NCBI RefSeq assembly: GCF_026210795.1
Contig: NC_089430.1
Location: 4,774,001 to 4,838,000 of the forward strand
DNA from: Rhizophagus irregularis
Taxonomy: Eukaryota > Glomeromycota > Glomeromycetes > Glomerales > Glomeraceae
Direction: 5' to 3'
DNA length: 64,000 bases
Shown in pieces: positions 20,941 through 30,660 of this stretch (the stretch's first letter is position 1; the number at the start of each line of letters is the position of its first letter). Position numbers and translations under genes: made by a program. A model generated the notes under the pieces. The model ran no database searches, was not told the DNA's origin, and worked only from the letters and a program-made list of their open reading frames with translations.

Positions 20941-21282
20941 TACACAAGGGAATGCGATGAACAATATACGAATGATTTAAATGCAGAGTATGAATGGTGT
21001 AAACCATGTCAAATAAAATATTTCAAAGAAAATTCCACTAAGTGGACCAGTGGAAATGAAAAAATTGATGATTTGATTCAATCAAAAATTAATGATCCGA
21101 ATGATATTATATTTGAATGGATCCCATACGATCAATTTAACAATGTTGAAGAAATAGGAAAAGATGATTTTACTATAATATATTCAGCAAAATGGAATAG
21201 TGGTCCATTAAGTTATAATTATTTTAACAAAGAATTAATGAGAGTATCAAAAAGGAAGGTTGCCTTAAAATGCCTACGCGAT
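20941..21282 (+). pseudogene. Kinase N-terminal fragment (zinc-ribbon plus N-lobe start)
   Basis: One open frame of 114 codons begins TRECDEQ and contains WCKPCQIKYF, NSTKWTSGNEKIDDLIQ, EWIPYDQFNNVEEIGKDDF and KVALKCLRD. This matches the zinc-ribbon, linker, glycine-loop region and the lysine-bearing strand of the intact kinase at 35469-37330. The glycine loop is degraded (IGKDDFTIIYSAKW in place of a GGFG core). After CLRD the homology stops abruptly and the following sequence is element-like. It lacks the rest of the catalytic domain, so it is a fragment. Confidence 0.7.
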
Positions 21283-21649
21283 GGAATTTTGTGTGTTACA
21301 CAAATGTTACATAAACTTGTAATGCGGGCCGAAATTCAATAATGCTGGCCAGAAAATTTCGGCTCAGTTTTCTACTTTCGACCAGAGTTTCGTTTCGGAA
21401 TGATTGGCCAAAGGTCGAATCCTGAAATTATGCCGAAATTGCCGAGTTTCGGCAACATGTATAGTCCTGATTATGGCGTAAACCTAAAATAGTGCTTAAT
21501 GAGTTAAATCATTAAATGAATAATTATTACACATGTTCATTCATCATGCATTGATAAAAAAAATTTCTTTGTTATCTTTAACAATTAATAAGTACACAAT
21601 TGTTTTTATTGACAGAGTTCTAAAATTATATTTTTCCCCATTAAATGGT

Positions 21650-22790
21650 TGTTAATTGATGAAAACATTTTCAACTCCAGTGTTTCTCAATCAGTTTAAG
21701 GAGACATCTTCACATTCTACAATAATAACTGTTTTTAATGAAGGACAATTTTGTGCACCTTTAATATTGTCCCATTTGCTTTTTTTTAAGGTTAGTTCTT
21801 TTAAACTCGTTAGATTGGTTAAATTTATTTGGATTAAATGATCAAAATTTCTATGATTAATTTATTTATGTTACTAGATTTATCTTTAGAACCAAATAAT
21901 ATTTTAGTATTTCTATTTAATTTATTGCCATCCACGCAAACTTCATTAGATAAAAAAGATTGTTTGTCTATATGATATGTTCTTTTAAACTATTTATTAA
22001 TGATTTATTTTTTTTTTTCAAGAGCGATTATTTTATTCTCTGATTCTGACTTTATTTTTGAAGTAGATTGTTGAGCAGAATTATTATCATTATTTTTTTT
22101 GATTCTAATTGATTGTTAAGTTTTTTTATTTCTTCTTCTTTCTCTTTAAGCAAGATTCTAAATCTAGCGTTTTTTTCTTTAGCTTGTGATTTAATTCATT
22201 ATCATAGAGGTCATTGTAAAAATATCCTCTTTTTCATACTCCTCTAGTATTTCTTCAGTTTTTGGCCAATCATTTATCATATTGTATACAGTTTCTATTC
22301 TTTTTATTTGTTGAGTGTTTTTGATAAAAATTTTAGTAATATCTTTTTTTCTTTCTAGAGTAAGTACATAGTCAGTGCCGTCAATGATATAGTGAAAATG
22401 TTTGGCTGTTGGAGTAACCTGTTTTTTGTAAGGATCATAGTCTTCTAAAATCTAAACTATTTAATTCTTGCAATACTTGTCTCACGTTTAGAAGAATTAT
22501 GAAATCAAAGACACTAACTAGATTCATAATTAAACCTCTTAAACCTCACTCTTCTGTGATGCATTCTTTTAAAAAATTGGTGGTTATTTTTTTATCAATA
22601 AATAATTGAGAAAATTTGTTTTACTGAGGACTAATTAATTCATTTAAAAAATCAAGGTCAGTTTTTAATTTTTTCTTTGTAGAATTTAATTCATTATAAC
22701 TTTCACCAGTATCTAATTTTTCTGATAAAAAAGGAATGATAAATTCTTCAATTTTCTCAATATTCTTTTCTTATTATATTTAAATTGTTT
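21650..22790 (-). pseudogene. Decayed coiled-coil/LRR-like protein gene
   Basis: The reverse strand, read from about 22790 downwards, gives coding-like text interrupted by stops and frame changes. It begins NIEKIEEFIIPFLSEKLDTG and KKKLKTDLDFLNELISPQ, with a stop after SPQ. It continues with HYIIDGTDYVLTLERKKDIT and TVYNMINDWPKTEEILEEYE. Next is a coiled-coil-type stretch (KLNNQLESKK, SESENKIIALEKKNKSLINS). The end is LRR-like, with LTNLTSLKELTLKKSKWDN and NCPSLKTVIIVECEDVSLN. The terminal part resembles leucine-rich repeat proteins. With at least five disruptions it is a pseudogene. I cannot name the family. It lies tail-to-head with the start of the kinase array. Confidence 0.5.
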
Positions 22791-22837
22791 TATTAGTTCT
22801 AACTTAATTAACTTAGTCCTAACTTAGAAATATTTCA

Positions 22838-23242
22838 ATGGATTCTTTTATTGGGCGTATTAAGAAGCTAACCAAGTTATTACATGTTAATAAAAGATGT
22901 AAAAAGTGTAAATATGTGTGTGATGCAAAACATTTTCAGCATTGTTTTAAAAAATGGTCTAGTGGTAATAATAATACTATTGATAAATTTATTAAAAGTA
23001 CTCAGCTATCAGCTCATAAATATACAGACGAAACTATTAGAATGGATACCCTATGATAGATTTTATGACATTAAATGTATCGCAAAAGGTGGGTTTGGCA
23101 AAATATATAGAACAAAATGGGTTGATGGAATTATTAGTAAATGGGATAATGAAAATAAAGATTGGGAAAGAGTAAATCAAAATATGTTTGTGATTCTGAA
23201 AAATTTAACTAGCTTAAAAAATGTTACATTAGAGAAAAAAAG
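22838..23242 (+). pseudogene. Kinase array module 1: zinc-ribbon and N-lobe exon, frameshifted
   Basis: ATG 22838 opens MDSFIGRIKKLTKLLHVNKR and a zinc-ribbon-like CKKCKYVCDAKHFQ. Near 23035 the frame is lost (a TGA follows MDTL). The next frame continues with LEWIPYDRFYDIKCIAKGGF, GKIYRTKW and KNLTSLKNVTLE, so one nucleotide is missing relative to paralogues. The glycine loop KGGFGKIY is intact. The expected catalytic lysine context VALK reads VILK. The exon ends at 23242 with a GTATAA donor, and a 64-bp intron to 23306 follows. No C-lobe follows. Instead the hinge leads into another N-terminal module. Confidence 0.75.
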
Positions 23243-23306
23243 GTATAAACATATTATTTAATAGACTTAAAAAATTGTAATTTTCATTAATATATTATGT
23301 TTTTAG

Positions 23307-24173
23307 ACTACATTAGGATCCAAGAACGAAAGATTATATGATGATGGTTTTGGATGAAAATGCTAGCGGTAACAATGATATTGATAAATTTATTCAAGAT
23401 ACTCAATTATCAGTTCGATATGATACAAAGGAAGCATTAGAATGGATACCTTATGATAGACTTTTTAATATCGAATATATTGCAGATGGAAAGTTTGGCA
23501 AAGTATATAGAGCAAATTGGATTGATGGATGTATAGATAAATGGGACAATGAAAATCAAAATTGGAAAAGAGTAAATCAAAAAAAGCCTGTAATTCTGAA
23601 AAGTTCAAACAATATTACATTTAGGGATGCCAATGGTTGGTTCAGTTCGGTTTCAGTTTTAAAACCGTGGTTTTCAGCTGAAACTGAACTGACCGCAAAA
23701 CCAACCGATAAGACCGAATTGCAAAACCGATCGCAAAATTACTGCAAAATTGAATGAACTAATGTTAGAAGTGTTAATTATAATTTTATTTGATAATATT
23801 CCTTAAAATTATAATTTTTTTTATGATAATGTCAATTTTGCGATTTTTTTCAGCGGAACGAAAAATCACGTGATCAACGTGTAAAAAATTTTCCTATTAT
23901 TTCAAAAATAAGAATACTATATATATAAATAAACACCAAAATCATAATTTTTAATAATATTCTCAATATAATTAATGAAAGAAACATTTTTTTCTTTTGG
24001 AATATATGATTAACTGATCAGTTTTTTTGTCGGTTTTTTTTATATATAAAACTGACGGTTAACCGGTCAGTCTTGGACTGAAACTGAACCGTAACCGAAC
24101 TTATAAAAACTGGTTATAATCGGTTATAACTGAACTTTTGGCATCCCTAGTTACATTAGAATATATTAATGAG
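23307..24173 (+). pseudogene. Kinase array module 2, interrupted by a hAT element
   Basis: After the intron, the hinge peptide DPRTKDYMMVLDENASGNND joins directly to a second N-terminal linker (IDKFIQDTQLS), LEWIPYDRLFNIEYIADGKF and GKVYRANWIDG. The exon reads to KSSNNIT and is then broken at 23622 by a 528-bp element. After it, ITLEYINE resumes and a GTATAG donor follows 24173. The ORF that runs on into the element (to 23757) has a tail made only of element sequence. An N-lobe without a C-lobe would not be a functional kinase. Confidence 0.75.
23622..24149. mobile_element. Non-autonomous hAT-type element inside a kinase exon
   Basis: Ends TAGGGATGCCAA and TTGGCATCCCTA are perfect inverses. 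The flanking 8-mers are ATTACATT and GTTACATT (7 of 8), as expected for a hAT 8-bp target duplication. Subterminal sequence repeats GGTTTTCAG, AACTGAAC, CCGGTCAG and CGGTTATAA words. No transposase frame. Confidence 0.85.
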
Positions 24174-24427
24174 GTATAGTGAATTTATTATTCTTTTAAA
24201 CGAAAATTTTAAGAATTATGATTTATATTATTAATATTAAACTATATGGTAGTTCTTGATAATGAAGGTAATAAGATATGTAGAGCGTGTAATAATGTAT
24301 GTAATGCAATGCATTTTCAGCGAAATTTCAAAAATTGGACCAGTAATAATGATGATATTGATAAATTTATTCAAGTTACCCAACTATTTGCACATTCTTT
24401 TAATAATTCAATAAGAGCACTAGAATG

Positions 24428-27400
24428 CAGTGTTCGGCAAATGACTTGAAATAAACAAATGACTCAAATGACAAGTCATTTGTCATTTGTCATTTGCAAC
24501 TCAAATGACCTGTCATTTAAGTCATTTGAAAAATATTAAATATTCTGAGAATTTTTATTAATTATTTTGTTTATTTTAATTAAGAAAACAAAAATATTAA
24601 AACAAAATTGGTTTAATATATATAATCAAAAAAGTTCCAATAGTAGTAAAGATTTTTTAATCACGTGATTTTGTTATTATTTTACAGGTTATTATTTGTT
24701 AATAATATTATTATAGACAGGATTATTTCACTTATAATTATTTCACTAATGATCATTTTATCCACACAGATAAAAGTTAATTGATTTTGCAATAAAATAT
24801 TTAATTGTAACACATGTAGTGGATCCCATTTTTCACCATTTTTATATATAATTGTTGTCTTTATTTAATCATAAGATGGCCATAATATTTATTTATGCAT
24901 ATAATTATATAATAAAATTATATATAATAAACAAGTTAACATTAAACATGGCAGGGAGCTATAGTCATAGTATAATTAGAACTGTAATAATTCTGACTTT
25001 TTTTTTAATTAAGTTGGTTTATACTACCATACAGTATCATAATTATTATGATAAATAGTTTTTAAGATTTAAAGAGAATTTCTAAATTTTAACTGGTGGA
25101 AAAATTACTGGTAGATCATGTGATTGTGTATTAAATATTCATGTGATTTATTATGATGATGCAATTTCATTTGGCTCGCTTCGCTCGCCGGGCTTTTCTA
25201 GCCAAACCATAACTTTCACTTTATTTGCAAAATTTTTGATTATATTTAACATATCTATAAAAAAAATGAGAAATTACTCTTAACTAGCTATTAACATAAT
25301 TTTTTTCTCATTTGGTAAAGGATGATCATTTTCGGTTTATTTTGCTTGTTAATCATTTTTGGCTTAGTTATTTCACTTGTTAATCATTTTAAGGTTAATT
25401 ATCTTGATTGTTGTTTATTTTTTGGTTTAAAAATAAAAAAATATATATATCAGAATATGTGATTAACTTTAAATAACAATACAGAAAGATTGTTTATTAC
25501 TTGATAAAGCATTTATTTAATATTTACCATCATCATTTTTGGAATTACGGCTCTGGAAAAAAATTTTTCATGATTATATTGTAATAAAACAATTCTACTA
25601 TCCGATTGTTAATCATTTTTAGTTCTGGAAAATTATGATAACTGAATATCATAATAATAAGACAATGATAATGAAATTTTACCATTTAGTTGTTGTTTAT
25701 TGTTTTGTTTCAAAATAAAAAATTACTTGATATAACATTTATTTAATTTTATCATCCAATTGTTGAGAAAAAAAATTTTATGATAACATTATAATAAAAC
25801 AACAATCTTATTATCTGATTGTTAATCATTTTTAGAATTACTACCCTGAAAAAATTTTCATGATAGCATTATAACTAAAGTTGCCTGCCAAAACTCTACA
25901 GGCTATTGTCGAAATGTCGAAACTAAAACCTGTAGAAATGCCGAAATGCCGAAATAGTTTCGACATGTCAAAATTGTCAAAACCTAAAAATATTACGTTT
26001 CACGTAATAACTCGGCGTCCAATGATCATAGAAAGATGCACCATAGCTCGTTGGAATCGTCTCATAACGACGAGTCGAATGGTGGTTAGATCGTTTTTCT
26101 ACGATCACTGGATGCCGAGATATTGAGCGAAACGTCAAAAATCAGCATTTTGTATTTTGCGATACTGCGCCATTTGACGTTTCACTTAATAACTCGGCAT
26201 CCAATGATCGTAGAAAGATGCACCATAGCTCGTTGGAATCGTCTCATAACGACGAGTCGAATGGTGGTTAGATCGTCTTTCTACGATCACTGGATGCCGA
26301 GATATTGAGCGAAACGTCAAAAATCAGCATTTTGTATTTTGCGATACTGCGCCATTTGACGTTTCACTTAATAACTCGGCATCCAATGATCGTAGAAAGA
26401 TGCACCATAGCTCGTTGGATTCGTCTCATAACGACGAGTCGAATGGTGGTTAAATCATCTTTCTACGATCATTGGATGCCGAGATAATAGACGAAACGTC
26501 AAATGGCGCAGTAGCGCAAAATACAAAATGCCGATTTTTGACGTTTCGCTCAATATCTCGGCATCCAGTGATCGTAGAAAGACAATTAGCAACCATTCGA
26601 CTCGTCGTTATGAGACGATTCCAACGAGCTATGGTGCATCTTTCTACGATCATTGGATGCCGAGTTATTAAGTGAAACGTCAAATGGCGCAGTATCGCAA
26701 AATACAAAATGCCGATTTTTGACGTTTCGCTTAATATCTCGGCATCCAGTGATCATAGAAAGACGATTTAGCCACCATTCGACTCGTCGTTATGAGGCGA
26801 TTCCAACGAGCTATAGTGCATCTTTCTATGATCATTGGACGCAGAGTTATTACGTGAAATGTAATATTTTTAGGTTTCGACAATTTTGACATGTCAAAAT
26901 AGTTTTGACAATTTTGACATGCCGAAACTCCCTAATTTTGGCAGGGAACTTTAATTATAACGATAATGTAATGACGACGATAATGAAAATTTACCATTTG
27001 ATTATTGTTTATTTTTTGGTTCAAAATAAAAAAAAAATGTATCTATATTTAAATAAGTAATACAAACAAATTGTTTATTTACATAATATTAAAATTTGTC
27101 ATCCGGTTGTTGATCATTTTTGGCTAACAAAAAAATTATTCAGTTTTCACATGATTTGCTAAAAATTTTATCCCATAATTTTTAAGCAAGAAAGATCATT
27201 CTATATAAGTGCAATATCACCCTATGGGTGGGTGGGTGGCGCGTCACGTTATTGTTATGACTTGAAATGATTGACATGTCATGATAGGTTAACGTTAACT
27301 TAACGTTAACATAAGATTAGTTTTTGAGTGATTTCCATTTTAAGATGCTGATCCCCCATCTTTGGTATTGATTTGCTGATTATATAAATACATTTCAAAT

Positions 27401-27808
27401 CAAGCTTTTCTATTTTAGTACGATCGGCAACCAACAAATCTTTTAGTGTTTTAATAACATATCAGATATTATCACTTTAATAATTATGGTTGTGTTATTT
27501 ATTATTTTCAGATTACAGTAAAAAATAAATAATTTGGTGAAATTGATTCTGTTTGTGATTATTTCGATTACGTCCTTCCTTTTTTGTACATCACGGGATT
27601 ATAAATTGTCCAATAATCTTTAAATATTTTAATGACAAATGACCAAATGACAAAGGACGCAAATGACAGTCAAATGATACCCAATCATTTGGCATTTGTC
27701 ATTTCGCGAATAATTCAAATGCCAAATGCCAAATGATGGGGTGTCATTTGACCAAATGACTCCTAATCCGAAAAATGGTCAAATGACCAGGTCATTTCCG
27801 AACACTGC
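24428..27808. mobile_element. 3381-bp non-autonomous hAT element with perfect 8-bp target duplication
   Basis: The left end CAGTGTTCGGCAAATGAC and right end GTCATTTCCGAACACTG are inverse over the first 10 bases, and both subterminal regions are packed with CAAATGAC/GTCATTTG words. The target duplication CTAGAATG is perfect (24420-24427 and 27809-27816) and matches the kinase codons for LEW at the break. No transposase is seen. The interior is AT-rich, with diverged repeats of the form GTTAATCATTTTTGG and GAAAAAATTTTTCATGAT-like text between 25320 and 27180, and it hosts a nested fold-back element at 25876-26953. Confidence 0.9.
25876..26953. mobile_element. Nested fold-back element (1078 bp) with palindromic tandem units
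   Basis: Ends TAAAGTTGCCTGCCAAAA and TTTTGGCAGGGAACTTTA are near-inverse, and ATTATAAC flanks both sides perfectly (25868-25875, 26954-26961), an 8-bp duplication. The inside is about three direct units of about 182 bp followed by inverted units, making a large snap-back structure. Each unit is itself an inverted repeat (CTCGGCATCCAATGATCGTA against TACGATCACTGGATGCCGAG). Overlapping ORFs of 60-85 codons on both strands (25881-26889) are translations of this palindrome and not genes. Confidence 0.9.
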
Positions 27809-28046
27809 TAGAATGGATACCTTATAATAAATTTTATGATATTAAATATATTGCAAAGGAAAATATTTATAGGGCAAATTGGATTGACGGATGTATAAAA
27901 AAATGGAGTGATAAAAATCAAATTGGGAGAGAGTAAATCAAAATATGTGTGACTATGAGAAGTTTATCTAGTTCAAAAAACGGTATTCATGAGGATAATA
28001 AATTTATAATGTTGCAAATTTTAATATTAATTTACTTTATTTCTAG

Positions 28047-28485
28047 ATTAAGTTATACCATAAATTGTATAAATTGTATGGAATAACTCAAGATCCAGAA
28101 ACAAAATGTTACATGGTGGTTTTGGATGATATATGTGAAAAATGCAATCGTGTATGCAATTCAATATACTTTCAACGAAATCAAAAATTAGACTAGTGAT
28201 AATAATGAAATTGATAAATTTATTAAAGATACTCAGTCATCAGCTCATAATGATGTGAGGGGAGTATTAGAATGGATACCTTATGATAGATTTTATGGTG
28301 TTAAATATATTTCAAAAGATGAGTTTGGTGAAGTATATAGAGCAAATTGGGTTGATGGTTATATATCGAATTTTCAAAGTTGGGATGATGTAAATCAAAA
28401 TTGGGAAAGAAATAATTTTAATATGTTTGTGAATTTGAAAATTTTAAATACTCCAAATGATCTTACATTTGAACTTGCAAATAAG
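28047..28485 (+). pseudogene. Kinase array module 4: hinge fused to zinc-ribbon and N-lobe
   Basis: An acceptor TTTCTAG is followed by LYGITQDPETKCYMVVLDDI, then CEKCNRVCNSIYFQR and, after a lesion giving TAG/TGA near 28194-28200, a clean frame with IDKFIKDTQSSAHNDVRG, VLEWIPYDRFYGVKYISKDE and FGEVYRANWVDG. The glycine loop is altered (KDEFGEVY for KGGFGKVY) and the lysine strand reads FVNLKIL. The exon ends at 28485 with a GTAATA donor and a 61-bp intron to 28546. The hinge-to-zinc-ribbon fusion repeats that of modules 2, 3 and 5. Confidence 0.75.
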
Positions 28486-28546
28486 GTAATAAATAAACTT
28501 ATTGCTCAATAAAATTTATTCTTCTAACACATTATTACATTTGTAG

Positions 28547-28812
28547 ATTAAAATCGAATATGAATTTTATGGAATGACTCAGGATCCAGAAACAAAAAAA
28601 TACATGGTAGTTTTGAATAATAAATGTAAAAAATGTAACACATATAATGCAAAGGGTGGATTTAGCACTGTGTATCAAGCAAATTGGATTGATGGGTATA
28701 TAGATGAATGGGATAATGAAGAACAAAATTGGAAAATGAAGGGCAAAATACATTTGTTGCATTGAAAACTTTGAATAATTCAGAAAGTATTACACAGAAA
28801 TTTATTAATGAG
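28547..28812 (+). pseudogene. Kinase array module 5: shortened hinge/N-lobe
   Basis: Reads FYGMTQDPETKKYMVVLNNK, CKKCNTYNAKGGFSTVYQAN, WIDGYIDEWDNEEQNW. The segment from the zinc ribbon to the glycine loop is collapsed: the linker and EWIPYDRF are deleted so that NAKGGF follows directly. A one-base frame change after NWK leads to TGA, while paralogous text (NTFVALKTLNNSESITQKF) continues in the next frame to a GTATAA donor after 28812. Confidence 0.7.
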
Positions 28813-29628
28813 GTATAATTAATTCATTATTTAATGAAGTTTGAATTATAATTTTAATATTAATATTCTTTATTTTATGCATTACATTATAAAGCAGAAG
28901 TGAGCAATGGGTACATAGTTGGATTTTATGCTGGAATATCACAAAATCCAAAAACAAAAAATTATATAATGGTATTTGAATATGCCAAGAATGGTAGTTT
29001 ACGAAAGTATTTGGAATGAAAATTATAATAAATTAAGTTGGAGAGATAAACTTTATCACTTACTTAATATTTCATGTGGACTACAACATATTATTCATGA
29101 TAATAAATTAATTCATCGAGATTTAAATGTTGGAAATATATTAGTAGACGATAACATTATTATAAGTGATATGGGATTATGTAAACCTGCATATTATAAT
29201 GTATCAACAGATACAGAAAACAATGTATATGGAGTTTTACCTTATACAGCACCTGAAATTTTGCTAGGACAGATTTATACAAAAGCTGCAGATATTTATA
29301 GTTTTGGTATAATTATGTATGAAGTAATTTCTGGATTACCTCCATATCATGATCTAATTCATGATGAATATTTAGCAACTAAAATTTGTTTGGGACTTAG
29401 ACCAAGGTTTAATACAAAAGTACCCCCAATTGATTATCGTGCATTTAATTAAAAAATGTTTAGATGCAAATCCATTAAATCGACCGACAGCTAAAGAAAT
29501 TGAAGAAATTTTGCATAAATGGTTTTATAAATTAACTGATAACCAAACAAAAGAATTACAAAGACAAGTTAAAGAAGTAGAAGAAATTAATAATAATTTA
29601 ACTAATACGCTTTCGGTCAGTTCGAACT

Positions 29629-30303
29629 GTAGAGCTCCGCAAACTGACCTTACAGATCGGGTGACCCGACGGGGTGACCCAAAATATTCAGGTCAGGTCA
29701 TCAAATTCATGACCTGATACGGGTCGGGTCAGTGCTGGTCGGTACCCGACCCGACCTGTTGACCCGACATATATTTGGGTCAAATAAATTAAAAACGCCG
29801 AAACTAATAATGATTCCGGCATTTTTACATGTAAAATCGAAAAAAAAACGCCGAAACTGATAGTTTCGGCGTTTTTACATGTAAAATCGAAAAAAAAACG
29901 CTGAAACTGATAGTTTCAGCGTTTTTTACATGTCAAATAAAAAAGAAAAATGCCGGAACTAATTATTCCGGCGCTTTTACATGTAAAATCGAAAAAAAAT
30001 GCCGAAACTATCAGTTTTGGCGTTTTTACATGTAAAATCAAAAGGAAAAATGCTGAAACAAATAGTTTCAGCGTTTTATATATAAAAACAAATAGTAAAA
30101 AACGTTACAAAACGTTTTTTTACAATATTTAATAATAAAACTTTGGGTAACCTGAGTTACCCGAAGTGACCCGAATACTTTCAGGTCAAATGGGTCGGGT
30201 CGGGTCAGAACGGTTTACCCGACCCGACCTGACCTGAAAAAAATTTCAGTTCGGGTTAACCAGGTAACCCGACCCGACCCGACCCGACCCATGCGGAGCT
30301 CTA
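29629..30303. mobile_element. hAT-like element in the kinase tail, rich in GGGTCGGGTC words
   Basis: Ends TAGAGCTCCGCA and TGCGGAGCTCTA are perfect inverses. Both subterminal arms are tandem runs of GACCCGACC/GGTCGGGTC. TTCGAA lies next to both ends (about 29620 and 30306), but a clean 8-bp target duplication is not visible. The centre holds a hairpin satellite at 29791-30085. No transposase. Confidence 0.75.
29791..30085. repeat. Six tandem hairpin units of about 48 bp
   Basis: Each unit has an inverted repeat of the type CGCCGAAACT...AGTTTCGGCG followed by a spacer TTTTACATGTAAAATCG that is itself palindromic. Arms differ between units (CGCCGAAACT, CGCTGAAACT, TGCCGGAACT, TGCTGAAAC), mostly with matching change in the partner arm. 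This lies inside the hAT-like element and is not a CRISPR array. Confidence 0.8.
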
Positions 30304-30660
30304 GACTTCGAAGTTATCATATTAAACACATTCGGAAGCAATTTATACAAGTAAACTACTTAATTTTAATAATCTTCCTGAACAGATAAATTCAGATGAT
30401 TATTATTATGAAAATGATAATATAATTAGCATGAAATTGTCAGGTATTAATTGCATTGAAAAAGTTGTAAAAGATACTAATAATATTTCATCTAATAAAT
30501 AGCGCGGTTATCTTTACAAATTGATATTTCTCCATGGAATATTAATGAGAGCGGTAAGCCGGTAACACAAAAATTTGCTTTTTTATTCGTACCTAGTATT
30601 AGCTTAATTTTAATTTCTATTTATTTTTTTTAGGTTAATATTGCAAGTCCAATGGTAAAG

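Larger units (their letters stand above)
24241..28032 (+). pseudogene. Kinase array module 3, split by a 3.4-kb hAT element
   Basis: The left part (24241-24427) reads YMVVLDNEGNKICRACNNVC, NAMHFQRNFKNWTS and DIDKFIQVTQLF up to RALE. The right part resumes at 27817 with WIPYNKFYDIKYIAKENIY, RANWIDG. Further lesions: the glycine loop has lost its GGFG core (IAKENIY), a one-base loss near 27930 shifts frame, and the exon end reads GAG|GATAAT, so the GT donor seen in paralogues has become GA. Intron-like sequence then runs to a TTTCTAG acceptor near 28046. Several independent lesions make this a clear pseudogene. Confidence 0.8.
28895..30660 (+). pseudogene. Kinase array C-terminal lobe and tail, with frameshifts and a hAT insertion
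   Basis: The only C-lobe of the array. It carries IMVFEYAKNGSLRKYLE, LIHRDLNVGNILVDDN (HRD and the Mg-binding Asn present), IISDMGLCKPA (DMG in place of DFG), YTAPEILLGQIYTKAADIYS, FGIIMYEVISGLPPYH and LIKKCLDANPLNRPTAKEIE. Two single-base frame changes are seen: after KYLE, and at a run of five C near 29424 where paralogues need four. The tail is interrupted at 29629 by a 675-bp element. The homology resumes at 30304 (SEAIYTSKLLNFNNLPEQ) and follows the conserved exon pattern (intron 30444-30502, exon to 30553, then another GT...AG intron to 30633). As it stands it is not translatable as one protein. Confidence 0.8.

Noticed and set aside
23620-23757. Kinase C-terminal extension with an AETEL-like tail
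   Set aside because: Sequence after KSSNNIT is hAT element DNA, not kinase.
25881-26889. Five overlapping ORFs with repeated text such as RPMIVERCTIARW on both strands
   Set aside because: They are translations of palindromic tandem units in the fold-back element; the same peptides appear on both strands.
29791-30085. CRISPR-like array of regularly spaced repeats
   Set aside because: Eukaryotic context, palindromic spacers shared by all units, no cas genes; it is a satellite inside a transposable element.
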